From Campylobacterota bacterium (lineage in GTDB: Bacteria; Campylobacterota; Campylobacteria; Campylobacterales; Sulfurovaceae): a stretch of DNA of 9,282 nucleotides. The stretch lies in NCBI GenBank assembly GCA_011372825.1, contig DSAK01000013.1, forward strand, positions 1 to 9,282. Reading direction: 5' to 3'. Under the pieces are notes generated by a model. The model had not been told where the DNA came from and did no database searches. It worked only from the letters and a program-made list of their open reading frames with translations. Below are positions 1 to 5,801 of this stretch, one piece after another. Positions within the stretch are counted from its first letter, which is position 1; every line of letters starts with the position of its first letter. The position numbers and the translations under genes are program-made.

Positions 1-1
1 A

Positions 2-292
2 CTTATGTTAGCTGGTCTTGATGGTATAAAAAACAAGTATGTTCCAATAGGTCCAATGGATGAAGATCTCTTTAAGCTTAGCCTTGATGAGATTAGAGAG
101 AAAAAAATCCCTCAAATGCCTCACACTCTTAGAGAAGCAGTCGAAGGACTCATTGCAGATCACGATTTCTTGTTGCCTGTAATGACAAAAGATTTCATAG
201 ATACCTACCAGCATTACCAATTTGAAAGACAAATTTGGCCAGATGAGGCAAGACCAACACCTTTTGAGGTAAAAACTACCTACTCTTGCTAA
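2..292 (+). CDS. glnA: Glutamine synthetase type I, C-terminal fragment (5' end outside window)
   Basis: This is the last 96 codons of glutamine synthetase, the cytoplasmic enzyme that makes glutamine from glutamate, ammonia and ATP. The reading frame is open from base 2 and runs off the left edge. Recognisable C-terminal family blocks are LMLAGLDGI at the start, PMDEDLFKLSLDEI, IPQMPHTLREAVEGL, then FIDTYQHYQFE and the ending FEVKTTYSC. The segment that in enterobacterial GlnA carries the adenylylated Tyr (NLYDLP) reads DLFKLS here, with Phe encoded at 71-73, so control by adenylylation at that residue looks impossible. The next gene starts 141 nt downstream behind its own putative promoter, so glnA is probably not in the purE operon. 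Family assignment is secure; the active-site half of the enzyme is not visible. Confidence 0.95.
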   Translation, partial: LMLAGLDGIKNKYVPIGPMDEDLFKLSLDEIREKKIPQMPHTLREAVEGLIADHDFLLPVMTKDFIDTYQHYQFERQIWPDEARPTPFEVKTTYSC

Positions 293-297
293 AATTT

Positions 298-320
298 TAG
301 ATGCCATATTTTGGTATCTA
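298..320 (+). other. Hairpin just downstream of glnA, weak terminator candidate
   Basis: The arms TAGATGCC (298-305) and GGTATCTA (313-320) pair over 8 positions, one of them a G-T wobble, around a 7-nt loop. It begins 6 nt after the glnA stop, where a terminator would be expected. No T-run follows on the + strand, so it is a poor intrinsic terminator. It could instead protect the 3' end of the message or mean nothing. Confidence 0.3.
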
Positions 321-387
321 GGTCACTACTTGATTATTATTAATCTATAAAAAATATCAAAACTATCAAGCAGAAAGCTCATTTAAA

Positions 388-420
388 CGATAAGTGTTGT
401 ATCATTTTGCTACACTATCG
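388..420. repeat. Imperfect inverted repeat overlapping the putative purE promoter
   Basis: CGATAAGTGT (388-397) and ACACTATCG (412-420) are inverted copies apart from one extra A in the left arm, separated by 14 nt. The right arm overlaps the proposed -10 element and ends 3 nt before the purE Shine-Dalgarno sequence. As DNA this could be an operator; as RNA, if transcription starts further upstream, it could be a leader hairpin. Neither function is shown by the sequence. Confidence 0.4.
408..416 (+). promoter_or_regulatory. Candidate extended -10 promoter for purE
   Basis: TGCTACACT fits the extended -10 pattern TG-N-TANANT, with TACACT matching TATAAT at 4 of 6 positions. No good -35 is seen, which is usual for Campylobacterota sigma-70 promoters. 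Transcription would start near 422, leaving a very short leader before the GTG start at 434. This is the best candidate in the glnA-purE gap but it is weak. Confidence 0.3.
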
Positions 421-423
421 TTG

Positions 424-427
424 GGAG
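424..427 (+). promoter_or_regulatory. Shine-Dalgarno site that decides the purE GTG start
   Basis: GGAG lies 6 nt before GTG 434 and downstream of the alternative ATG at 407, so it supports the shorter PurE. Confidence 0.75.
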
Positions 428-433
428 AATACC

Positions 434-928
434 GTGAAATTTATATCTATTATCATAGGAAGCAAGAGCGACTATGAGGTGATGAAAGAGTGCGCAGCAA
501 CACTTGAAAAATTTGGAGTTCCCTATGAGCTTATAGTCTCGTCTGCCCATAGAAGTCCTGAACGAACCAAAGAGTATGTCAAAAACGCTGAAATCAAAGG
601 TGCACAAGTATTTATAGCTGCTGCTGGTATGGCAGCACACCTAGCAGGAGCATTAGCAGCTAGCACCACTAAACCGATTTTAGGTGTACCTATGGCAAGC
701 GGAGAGCTTAGAGGCGAAGATGCCTTGCTAAGTACCGTTATGATGCCAGCTGGTATGCCCGTAGGTACTGTAGCTATTGGCAAAGCTGGTGCTACAAATG
801 CTGCATATTTAGCAATACAAATTATGGCATTACAAGATGATGAGCTAAAAGTAAAACTCCAAGAAGATAGAATCTCAAAAGCAAAAAAAGTTGAGCTAGA
901 CTCTAGCGAGATAGAGGTGATACTATAA
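434..928 (+). CDS. purE: N5-carboxyaminoimidazole ribonucleotide mutase (PurE, class I)
   Basis: PurE catalyses the carboxyaminoimidazole ribonucleotide step of de novo purine synthesis in the cytoplasm. I choose the GTG at 434 (164 residues). It has GGAG at 424-427 six bases upstream, and the protein then begins directly with the first beta strand, VKFISIIIGSKSD, as in the family. The ATG at 407 would add nine unconserved residues and lies in a hairpin. Family marks are GSKSD (residues 9-13), the catalytic-His motif SAHRSP (37-42), the Gly/Ala-rich AAAGMAAHLAGALAA, and KPILGVPM. SAHR rather than SAHK points to class I, the bacterial mutase that depends on PurK; no purK is in the window. The length is normal. 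One base separates its stop from the glutaredoxin ATG, so it probably heads the purE-grx-glyQ-nif3 operon. Confidence 0.96.
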   Translation: MKFISIIIGSKSDYEVMKECAATLEKFGVPYELIVSSAHRSPERTKEYVKNAEIKGAQVFIAAAGMAAHLAGALAASTTKPILGVPMASGELRGEDALLSTVMMPAGMPVGTVAIGKAGATNAAYLAIQIMALQDDELKVKLQEDRISKAKKVELDSSEIEVIL

Positions 929-929
929 C

Positions 930-1184
930 ATGCAAGCGAAAAAGAAAACTAACAAATCTATTGTGATTTTTACCTCCCCTTCGTGCATTTGGTGCACAAG
1001 AGCAAAAAACTACTTCAATAAAAGGGGGTTGAAGTATAAAACTATCGACATAACCAAAGATAAAAATGCTGCCAATGACTGCCTAAGGCACGGTTGCAGA
1101 GGTGTCCCCGTGATACTTATAGGTGGAACATTTTGGATATGTGGTTTTGATGAGAAAAAAATCGAAAATGCCTTAGGAAAATAG
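930..1184 (+). CDS. Glutaredoxin-like thiol-disulfide oxidoreductase
   Basis: This is a small (84 residues) cytoplasmic thioredoxin-fold protein of the glutaredoxin type, expected to reduce disulfides or glutathionylated/mixed disulfides. The redox centre is CIWC (Cys19, Cys22) after the first beta strand SIVIFTSPS. The cis-proline strand is GVPVILIGG (Pro60), and GFDEKKIENAL at the C-terminus is the usual glutaredoxin ending. Three further cysteines (51, 56, 71) are unusual for such a small protein, but nothing shows that they bind metal. GAGG at 914-917, twelve bases before the ATG, is a rather distant ribosome site. It sits between purE (1-nt gap) and glyQ (0-nt gap), so it is co-transcribed with biosynthetic genes. 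Its physiological reductant and substrate (for example ribonucleotide reductase) cannot be told from the sequence. Confidence 0.9.
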   Translation: MQAKKKTNKSIVIFTSPSCIWCTRAKNYFNKRGLKYKTIDITKDKNAANDCLRHGCRGVPVILIGGTFWICGFDEKKIENALGK

Positions 1185-2066
1185 ATGCAAAAAAAACCTT
1201 TAACATTTAGTCAGCTACTGCTAAAACTACAAGATTTTTGGGCTAAACAAGGTTGCACTATAGTCCAGCCTTATGACTTGCCATCTGGAGCTGGCACATT
1301 TCATCCAGCTACACTACTTAAAAGCCTTGATAGCACCCCATGGGCTACTGCGTATGTAGCACCATCTAGACGCCCAACTGATGGAAGATATGGTGAAAAT
1401 CCAAATCGACTTGGTGCATATTACCAATTTCAAGTCCTCATTAAACCAAGTCCTGAAAGTATCCAAGAGCTTTACCTCAAAAGCTTAGAGCATATTGGGT
1501 TAAAACTTCAAGAGCACGATATCCGTTTTGTAGAAGACAACTGGGAATCACCTACATTGGGTGCATGGGGTCTTGGATGGGAGGTTTGGCTAGATGGGAT
1601 GGAGGTAACACAATTTACTTATTTCCAGCAAGTTGGTGGGATAGCTTGTGATCCTGTAGCAGTTGAAATAACCTATGGGACTGAGAGACTAGCAATGTAC
1701 CTTCAAGGGGTTGAGAGTCTCTTTGATATCTTATGGAATGATGATACCACCTATGCTGATGTACACAAAGAGAGTGAATACCAATTTAGTAAATACCACT
1801 TTGAGGTAGCAGACACCAAAAAACTTTTTGAAAGATTTGAAGATGCAAGTTCGGAGTGTAGATTGTGTCTTGCGCATGGATTACCATTGCCTGCATATGA
1901 TGAGTGCATGAGAGCGGCACATGCATTTAATGTATTAGATGCTAGAAAAGCGATATCTCAAGCAGCAAGACAAAACTATATCCTCAAGATTCGCGACCTC
2001 TCCAAGGGTTGTGCGCAACTTTATAAAGCACAAGAAGAAGCTAGAATCGCAAGAGTAAAAAAATAG
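1185..2066 (+). CDS. glyQ: Glycyl-tRNA synthetase alpha subunit
   Basis: GlyQ is the catalytic alpha chain of the bacterial alpha2beta2 glycyl-tRNA synthetase, which activates glycine with ATP and, with the GlyS beta chain, charges tRNA-Gly. The 293-residue length is typical. Near-invariant family blocks are visible: WAKQGCTIVQPYD (19-31), PSRRPTDGRYGENPNR (60-75), the long catalytic block from RFVEDNWE at residue 114 through GLGWEVWLDGMEVTQFTYF, EITYGTERLAMY, and LDARKAISQAARQNYI near the C-terminus. AGGA at 1175-1178 is six bases before the ATG, which immediately follows the glutaredoxin TAG. The ATG of the next gene again directly follows the glyQ TAG, so translation of the three is probably coupled. 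The beta-subunit gene glyS is not adjacent, which is common in Campylobacterota. Confidence 0.98.
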   Translation: MQKKPLTFSQLLLKLQDFWAKQGCTIVQPYDLPSGAGTFHPATLLKSLDSTPWATAYVAPSRRPTDGRYGENPNRLGAYYQFQVLIKPSPESIQELYLKSLEHIGLKLQEHDIRFVEDNWESPTLGAWGLGWEVWLDGMEVTQFTYFQQVGGIACDPVAVEITYGTERLAMYLQGVESLFDILWNDDTTYADVHKESEYQFSKYHFEVADTKKLFERFEDASSECRLCLAHGLPLPAYDECMRAAHAFNVLDARKAISQAARQNYILKIRDLSKGCAQLYKAQEEARIARVKK

Positions 2067-2792
2067 ATGAAAATATCTCAAATTTACAACCTTTTAAACA
2101 CCATAAGCCCATTTGAACTTCAAGAAAAATGGGACAACAGCGGACTCAATGTCGGCTCTATGGATAAAAATATCGAGCAGATATACCTCTCTTTGGATGT
2201 TGACAAACAAATGCTTCAAGCAGTCAAGCCACAAAGCCTTATCATCACCCACCACCCTCTTATCTTTGGGAGTCTTAGTTGTCTAAAATTTGATAAATAT
2301 CCATCAAATCTTTTAGAGATCATGATCAAAAAAGAGATTAGTCTCATTGCGATGCATACAAATTTTGACAAAACACATCTCAATAGTTATGTTTTTAGTA
2401 ATATCCTTGGATTTACCCCTACCAACTCTCAAGAGTACATCCTCACAACCAAAGAAAAAACATGGCAAAAAGAAGAGCTTTGTAGTATGCTAAAACAAAA
2501 ACTCTCTCTTGAAAAACTCAAAATTGTTAATCCAAAAGATACGATAGAGTCTATAGCGCTCATAACAGGCTCTGGTGCTTCCATGATGGATACGATAGAT
2601 GCCCAGTGTCTACTCACAGGCGATATCAAATACCACGATGCAATGAAGGCAATAAGTCAAGATTTAATGATGGTTGAGATTGGACACTATGAGAGTGAGA
2701 TATTTTTTGGAGATATTCTAAAGGGGTGTTTGAAAGTTTTGCCAATTCCTGCTATAATCACAAATTCAAAAAATCCATTTTCTATTTTATAA
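2067..2792 (+). CDS. Nif3-like dinuclear metal centre protein (YbgI/DUF34 family)
   Basis: This 241-residue protein belongs to the widespread Nif3/YbgI (DUF34) family, toroidal proteins with two metal ions per subunit. The biochemical role is not settled; a cyclohydrolase-like or metal-insertion role is often suggested. The N-terminal signature EKWDNSGLNVG (20-30) is clear. The expected metal ligands are all present: His62 and His63 in THHPLIF, Asp101 in HTNFD (His97-Asp101), and His207 and Glu211 in the C-terminal GHYESE. TGDIKYHD (184-191) is also family-typical. No strong Shine-Dalgarno precedes the ATG, which abuts the glyQ stop, suggesting coupling to glyQ. The same glyQ-Nif3-zinc-ribbon order occurs in H. 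pylori and C. jejuni. The 3' end holds a promoter for the next gene. Confidence 0.93.
   Translation: MKISQIYNLLNTISPFELQEKWDNSGLNVGSMDKNIEQIYLSLDVDKQMLQAVKPQSLIITHHPLIFGSLSCLKFDKYPSNLLEIMIKKEISLIAMHTNFDKTHLNSYVFSNILGFTPTNSQEYILTTKEKTWQKEELCSMLKQKLSLEKLKIVNPKDTIESIALITGSGASMMDTIDAQCLLTGDIKYHDAMKAISQDLMMVEIGHYESEIFFGDILKGCLKVLPIPAIITNSKNPFSIL
2730..2758 (+). promoter_or_regulatory. Near-consensus sigma-70 promoter inside the 3' end of the Nif3-like gene
   Basis: TTGAAA (2730-2735) and a perfect TATAAT (2753-2758) are 17 nt apart, with an extended -10 TGC directly upstream (2750-2752). Transcription would start near 2765, giving a leader of about 79 nt before the GTG at 2844. A second TATAAT at 2788-2793, behind a T-rich stretch and spanning the nif3 stop codon, could be an alternative start. 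Confidence 0.65.
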
Positions 2793-2847
2793 TGAAAATA
2801 GTCATCCTAGGCATATTCGCCAACATTTAATGAAGGAAATCGCGTGA
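2792..2847 (+). other. Two overlapping mini-ORFs linking nif3 to the zinc-ribbon gene
   Basis: The nif3 stop TAA overlaps an ATG (TAATG, 2790-2794) that opens a 12-codon frame, MKIVILGIFANI, ending TAA at 2828-2830. That stop again overlaps an ATG (TAATG, 2828-2832) opening the 5-codon frame MKEIA. The second frame ends in TGA at 2845-2847, which overlaps the GTG start of the next gene (GTGA). The arrangement would let ribosomes pass from gene to gene by reinitiation. No Shine-Dalgarno precedes the 12-codon frame. It may be chance; nothing shows that the peptides matter. Confidence 0.3.
2833..2838 (+). promoter_or_regulatory. Shine-Dalgarno site for the GTG start at 2844
   Basis: AAGGAA lies five bases before GTG 2844. 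It fixes the zinc-ribbon protein start at MKTNLKELVEL, without an ATG. Confidence 0.8.
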
Positions 2848-3563
2848 AAACAAACCTTAAAGAGCTTGTAGAGCTATCCTCAATCGACAAACATATTGAT
2901 AGCTTTATACCAAAAATAGAAGCAGTAAACAAACACATTGAAAAAGCACAAAAGAAAATCTCATCAATTCAAGAAGAGATAGCGGAGATAAATTCAACTA
3001 TTGAAGAGAATAACAAAAAAGTATATATGTTTGAAGAGCAGATTAAATTGCTAAATGAGCAGCTCAAAGAAAATGCAAAAAAAACTAAAGATGTAAGTAC
3101 CGAAAAAGAGTTAAAAGCACTCTCCCTTGAAGAAGATATCGCAAAAGAGAAAATATCTTTTGCAAACGAAGAGATTGAGCGACTTAGAAGTATCAATGAA
3201 AAAAAAGATGCCATTAACAAAGAGCTAGAAACCCAACTTGAAAGCCGTGAGGCTGAATTTCAAGAAGCAACAAATGAAGCAATGAAAGTGAAAAATGATA
3301 TAGAGATAAGCAAAGCAGAGCTTTTTGCAAAAAGAGAAACTATCATTGGTGAGCTTGAACAAAAAATTCTTGGTTTTTATGAAAAAATCAGAATTTGGGC
3401 TGGCAATAGTGCTGTTGTACCTGTGCGAAAACAAGCTTGTTATGGATGCTATATGAAGATAAGCGACAAAGTGTATGCTGATGTGATAAAATCTGCTGAG
3501 ATTGTCACATGTCCTCACTGTGGAAGAATCCTCTATATCGATGATCTAGAAGCCGAGGCTTAA
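2844..3563 (+). CDS. Coiled-coil C4 zinc-ribbon protein, HP0958/FlgZ-like (DUF164)
   Basis: This 239-residue protein has a long Lys/Glu-rich coiled coil (about residues 5-180, with a break near STEKELKAL) followed by a C4 zinc ribbon: Cys199-x2-Cys202 (CYGC) and Cys223-x2-Cys226 (CPHC). This is the architecture of H. pylori HP0958, called FlgZ, which is needed for flagellar assembly and is reported to interact with RpoN and flaA mRNA. Homologues occur widely in bacteria. The flanks (Nif3-like upstream, waaA downstream) match the H. pylori locus, which supports orthology; a flagellar role here is inference, since no flagellar gene is in the window. The start is GTG with a good AAGGAA. The gene probably has its own promoter at 2730-2758. 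Its TAA is followed immediately by the TTG of waaA. Confidence 0.9.
   Translation: MKTNLKELVELSSIDKHIDSFIPKIEAVNKHIEKAQKKISSIQEEIAEINSTIEENNKKVYMFEEQIKLLNEQLKENAKKTKDVSTEKELKALSLEEDIAKEKISFANEEIERLRSINEKKDAINKELETQLESREAEFQEATNEAMKVKNDIEISKAELFAKRETIIGELEQKILGFYEKIRIWAGNSAVVPVRKQACYGCYMKISDKVYADVIKSAEIVTCPHCGRILYIDDLEAEA
3555..3558 (+). promoter_or_regulatory. Shine-Dalgarno site for the waaA TTG start
   Basis: GAGG lies five bases before TTG 3564, inside the last codons of the zinc-ribbon gene, and supports the rare TTG start. Confidence 0.65.
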
Positions 3564-4736
3564 TTGAATATTATCTTTTTATCTCTCTACACATTAGTTA
3601 CTTTTGTAGCTTGGGTAGTCGCATTGCCATTTTTATTTATCGCACAATTTAAAACAAAACATCGCAAAGCAATCCCCGCACGATTTTTTCTCAAAAATAA
3701 TCCTTCATTAAAACCACAAGGTGTTTGGATACACGCTTGTTCGTTTGGAGAAGCAAAAGCTATCAAGCCACTAGTAGACTCTATACCCAAAGAGGATATC
3801 CGCCTAAGTATAACTACACAAACAGGTTATTTGCAAATGTTAGAGTATAGCAAAACTCAAACACGCTATCTACCATTTGAGCCTCTTCTTTGGCTATGGA
3901 CAAAAAAACAAAAAATGTTGATTGTTGTAGAGGCAGAATTGTGGTATCTACTTTTTGCTATAGCGAAAAAAAATGGTACAAAAACACTACTGGTCAATGC
4001 TAGAATCAACACAAAATCGTACCCTAGATATCAAAGATTTGCTTGGCTCTATCGACAAATATTTAAATATATCGATGGAGTATATGCACAAACGCCTGAA
4101 GATGCCAAAAGATTAACATCTCTTGGGGCAAAAGATGTAAAAGTAATGGGCAATATAAAATTTGCACTCATACAAAAACCAACAAAACAGTTTTTAAAAC
4201 CAAAAGGGTTACTTATATGTGCTGCTAGTACACATAAAAAAGAAGAGGCACTCATACTCCATGCTTTTAGGACGCTAAAATCAAAAAAACCAGATGCAAT
4301 TTTAGTGATTGCCCCTAGACATCCAGAGAGATTTGAATCAGTTGATCAACTGATTCAAGGATACGCTAAGCTTCAAAAATGGAGCTACCACCGCTACACA
4401 CAAAATAACTCGTTTAATAGTGATGTTATACTTCTTGATACATTAGGCGAGCTTATCAATCTTTATGCGATTAGTGATGTTGTCGTACTAGGCGGTGCGT
4501 TTGAACCAATAGGTGGGCACAATGCAGCAGAGGCTGCTCAATTTGGTTGCCCTATCATTTCAGGAGAACACTACTTCAACCAAAAAGAGATTTTTGGTGG
4601 GATCGAGGGTATCACGATAGTCTCCAATGAAATGCTAGGAGAGACTTTACAATACCCAAAACTTCTCTCCCCTACAAAGATAAAAGCCAAAGCAGATATC
4701 AAATCTATTCAAGAACAAATCAAAAATGTTTTATAG
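3564..4736 (+). CDS. waaA: 3-deoxy-D-manno-octulosonic acid (Kdo) transferase
   Basis: WaaA (KdtA) transfers Kdo from CMP-Kdo to lipid A precursor at the inner face of the cytoplasmic membrane, an essential step of LPS core synthesis. The 390 residues start with a single hydrophobic segment (about 3-27), the membrane anchor. The N-terminal GT-B domain has WIHACSFGEAKAIKPL (55-70) with the catalytic-type Glu63. The C-terminal domain holds PRHPERF and the nucleotide-binding motif GGAFEPIGGHNAAEAA (310-325). Start is TTG at 3564, directly after the upstream TAA, with GAGG at 3555-3558 five bases before it; no better in-frame start keeps the membrane anchor. The last 11 nt overlap the DUF167 gene. 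Length is slightly under that of enterobacterial WaaA (about 425), as expected for this phylum. One or two Kdo additions cannot be told. Confidence 0.95.
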   Translation: MNIIFLSLYTLVTFVAWVVALPFLFIAQFKTKHRKAIPARFFLKNNPSLKPQGVWIHACSFGEAKAIKPLVDSIPKEDIRLSITTQTGYLQMLEYSKTQTRYLPFEPLLWLWTKKQKMLIVVEAELWYLLFAIAKKNGTKTLLVNARINTKSYPRYQRFAWLYRQIFKYIDGVYAQTPEDAKRLTSLGAKDVKVMGNIKFALIQKPTKQFLKPKGLLICAASTHKKEEALILHAFRTLKSKKPDAILVIAPRHPERFESVDQLIQGYAKLQKWSYHRYTQNNSFNSDVILLDTLGELINLYAISDVVVLGGAFEPIGGHNAAEAAQFGCPIISGEHYFNQKEIFGGIEGITIVSNEMLGETLQYPKLLSPTKIKAKADIKSIQEQIKNVL

Positions 4737-5016
4737 CATCAAGCAAGACGAGGTTTTACTGCATATCAAAGCACAACCCAATGCAAGCAAAAGTGAATTT
4801 TGTGGATTGTATGGCGATGGGCTAATCAAAATTCGACTCAAAGCACCAGCAGTTGAAGGTGCAGCCAATGAAGCACTAATTACATTTCTTGCAAAAAGCT
4901 TCAAAGTACCAAAAAAGAGTATAATGCTCAAAAGTGGCAAAACTAGCAAACACAAAACAATCGCTATGCCGTTGAGTGAAAAATTTAAAGAGTGGATAAT
5001 TACAAATGGGTACTGA
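4726..5016 (+). CDS. DUF167 / UPF0235 (YggU) family protein
   Basis: This small (96 residues) cytoplasmic protein belongs to the YggU/DUF167 family, which is widespread and has no established biochemical function. The family core is plain: an N-terminal strand with the HIKAQPNASKSEF segment, then LKAPAVEGAANEALITFLAKSF and the basic ILKSGKTSKHKTI-like segment (here MLKSGKTSKHKTI). The ATG lies inside the end of waaA (11-nt overlap) and no clear Shine-Dalgarno is seen, so translation is likely coupled to waaA. Its own end overlaps the next gene by 11 nt. The position between waaA and a pseudouridine synthase is conserved in the phylum as far as I recall, but does not reveal a function. Confidence 0.88.
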   Translation: MFYSIKQDEVLLHIKAQPNASKSEFCGLYGDGLIKIRLKAPAVEGAANEALITFLAKSFKVPKKSIMLKSGKTSKHKTIAMPLSEKFKEWIITNGY

Positions 5017-5746
5017 AAAAGCGTACAAACTCCTTGCAAATCAAAAAGGTATCTCTAACAAAAAAGCAAAAGAGATTATCGACAAAGGTTTAGTGTATGT
5101 TGGAGATAAAAAAGTAAAAATCGCAAGAGCAGAGATGAGGGATGATACAAAATTTAGGATTGAAAAAGTAGATGATGTTGAGATATTGTTTGAAGATGAC
5201 TATATCTTAGCTATAGACAAACCACCTTTTATTGAGAGTTATGATATAGCTGAATCATTTCCAAACACAACTCTTTTACACAGACTAGATAGAGAAACTA
5301 GTGGTGTTTTGCTCTTAAGCAAAAATGAAGAGTTCACTCATGATGCCATAGAGGCATTTCGTCAAAAAACTGTCGTCAAAAAGTATATTGCTTGGGTTGA
5401 GGGGGTTGTTTTTGAAGAGATAGTGATTGACAAGCCCATCTCAACACACAAACACAACAATAAGGCTTATTCGAAGATAGACCCAAAAAGAGGCAAACCT
5501 GCCACTACAGTAGTAAAACCACACGAAATTCAAGGAAAAAAAAGTAAAATTGATATCCGCATAGATACAGGCCGCACACACCAAATAAGGGTTCACCTAG
5601 CAGATATCAAACATCCTATAGTTGGAGATGAGTTTTATGGGAGCAAAACTGCTTCAAAAAGAATTTTGCTCCATGCTAAAAAGATTGAGATATTGGGATA
5701 CACTATACAATCACCCGAGCCTTTAGATATTCAGAAGTACAAATAA
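5006..5746 (+). CDS. RluA-family RNA pseudouridine synthase with S4-like N-terminal domain
   Basis: This enzyme isomerises specific uridines to pseudouridine in rRNA or tRNA. Residues 5-55 look like an S4 RNA-binding domain (KLLANQKGISNKKAKEII, then GLVYV). The RluA catalytic domain follows: ILAIDKPP (67-74), the active-site motif HRLDRETSGVLLL (92-104) with catalytic Asp95, VKKYIAWVEG, GRTHQIRVHLA (189-199) and HPIVGDEFYG. The length of 246 residues is short compared with E. coli RluD or RluC (about 320) but fits the Campylobacterota members of this locus. The target site is not predictable from sequence alone. Its ATG lies 11 nt inside the DUF167 gene. It ends the co-directional cluster; 55 nt with a new promoter separate it from ffh. 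Confidence 0.93.
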   Translation: MGTEKAYKLLANQKGISNKKAKEIIDKGLVYVGDKKVKIARAEMRDDTKFRIEKVDDVEILFEDDYILAIDKPPFIESYDIAESFPNTTLLHRLDRETSGVLLLSKNEEFTHDAIEAFRQKTVVKKYIAWVEGVVFEEIVIDKPISTHKHNNKAYSKIDPKRGKPATTVVKPHEIQGKKSKIDIRIDTGRTHQIRVHLADIKHPIVGDEFYGSKTASKRILLHAKKIEILGYTIQSPEPLDIQKYK

Positions 5747-5767
5747 CACCTTTAAGCCCCTCTTAGG

Positions 5768-5773
5768 TACAAT
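5768..5773 (+). promoter_or_regulatory. Candidate -10 element for ffh
   Basis: TACAAT (5 of 6 to consensus) places the start near 5780 and gives a leader of about 22 nt with AAGG at 5791-5794, seven bases before the ffh ATG. No -35 is evident. A perfect TATAAT at 5782-5787 is closer, but would start transcription on or after the ribosome site, so it is less likely to serve ffh. Confidence 0.45.
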
Positions 5774-5801
5774 ACGGCCAATATAATCATAAGGTAGAAC
5801 A

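Noticed and set aside
407..433. Upstream ATG at 407 as the purE start
   Set aside because: It adds nine unconserved residues, has no ribosome site and lies in an inverted repeat; GTG 434 has GGAG at ideal spacing and matches the family N-terminus.
5751..5767. Hairpin before the ffh -10 as a terminator for the pseudouridine synthase gene
   Set aside because: The arms are short, interrupted by a two-base bulge, and run into the promoter with no T-tract.
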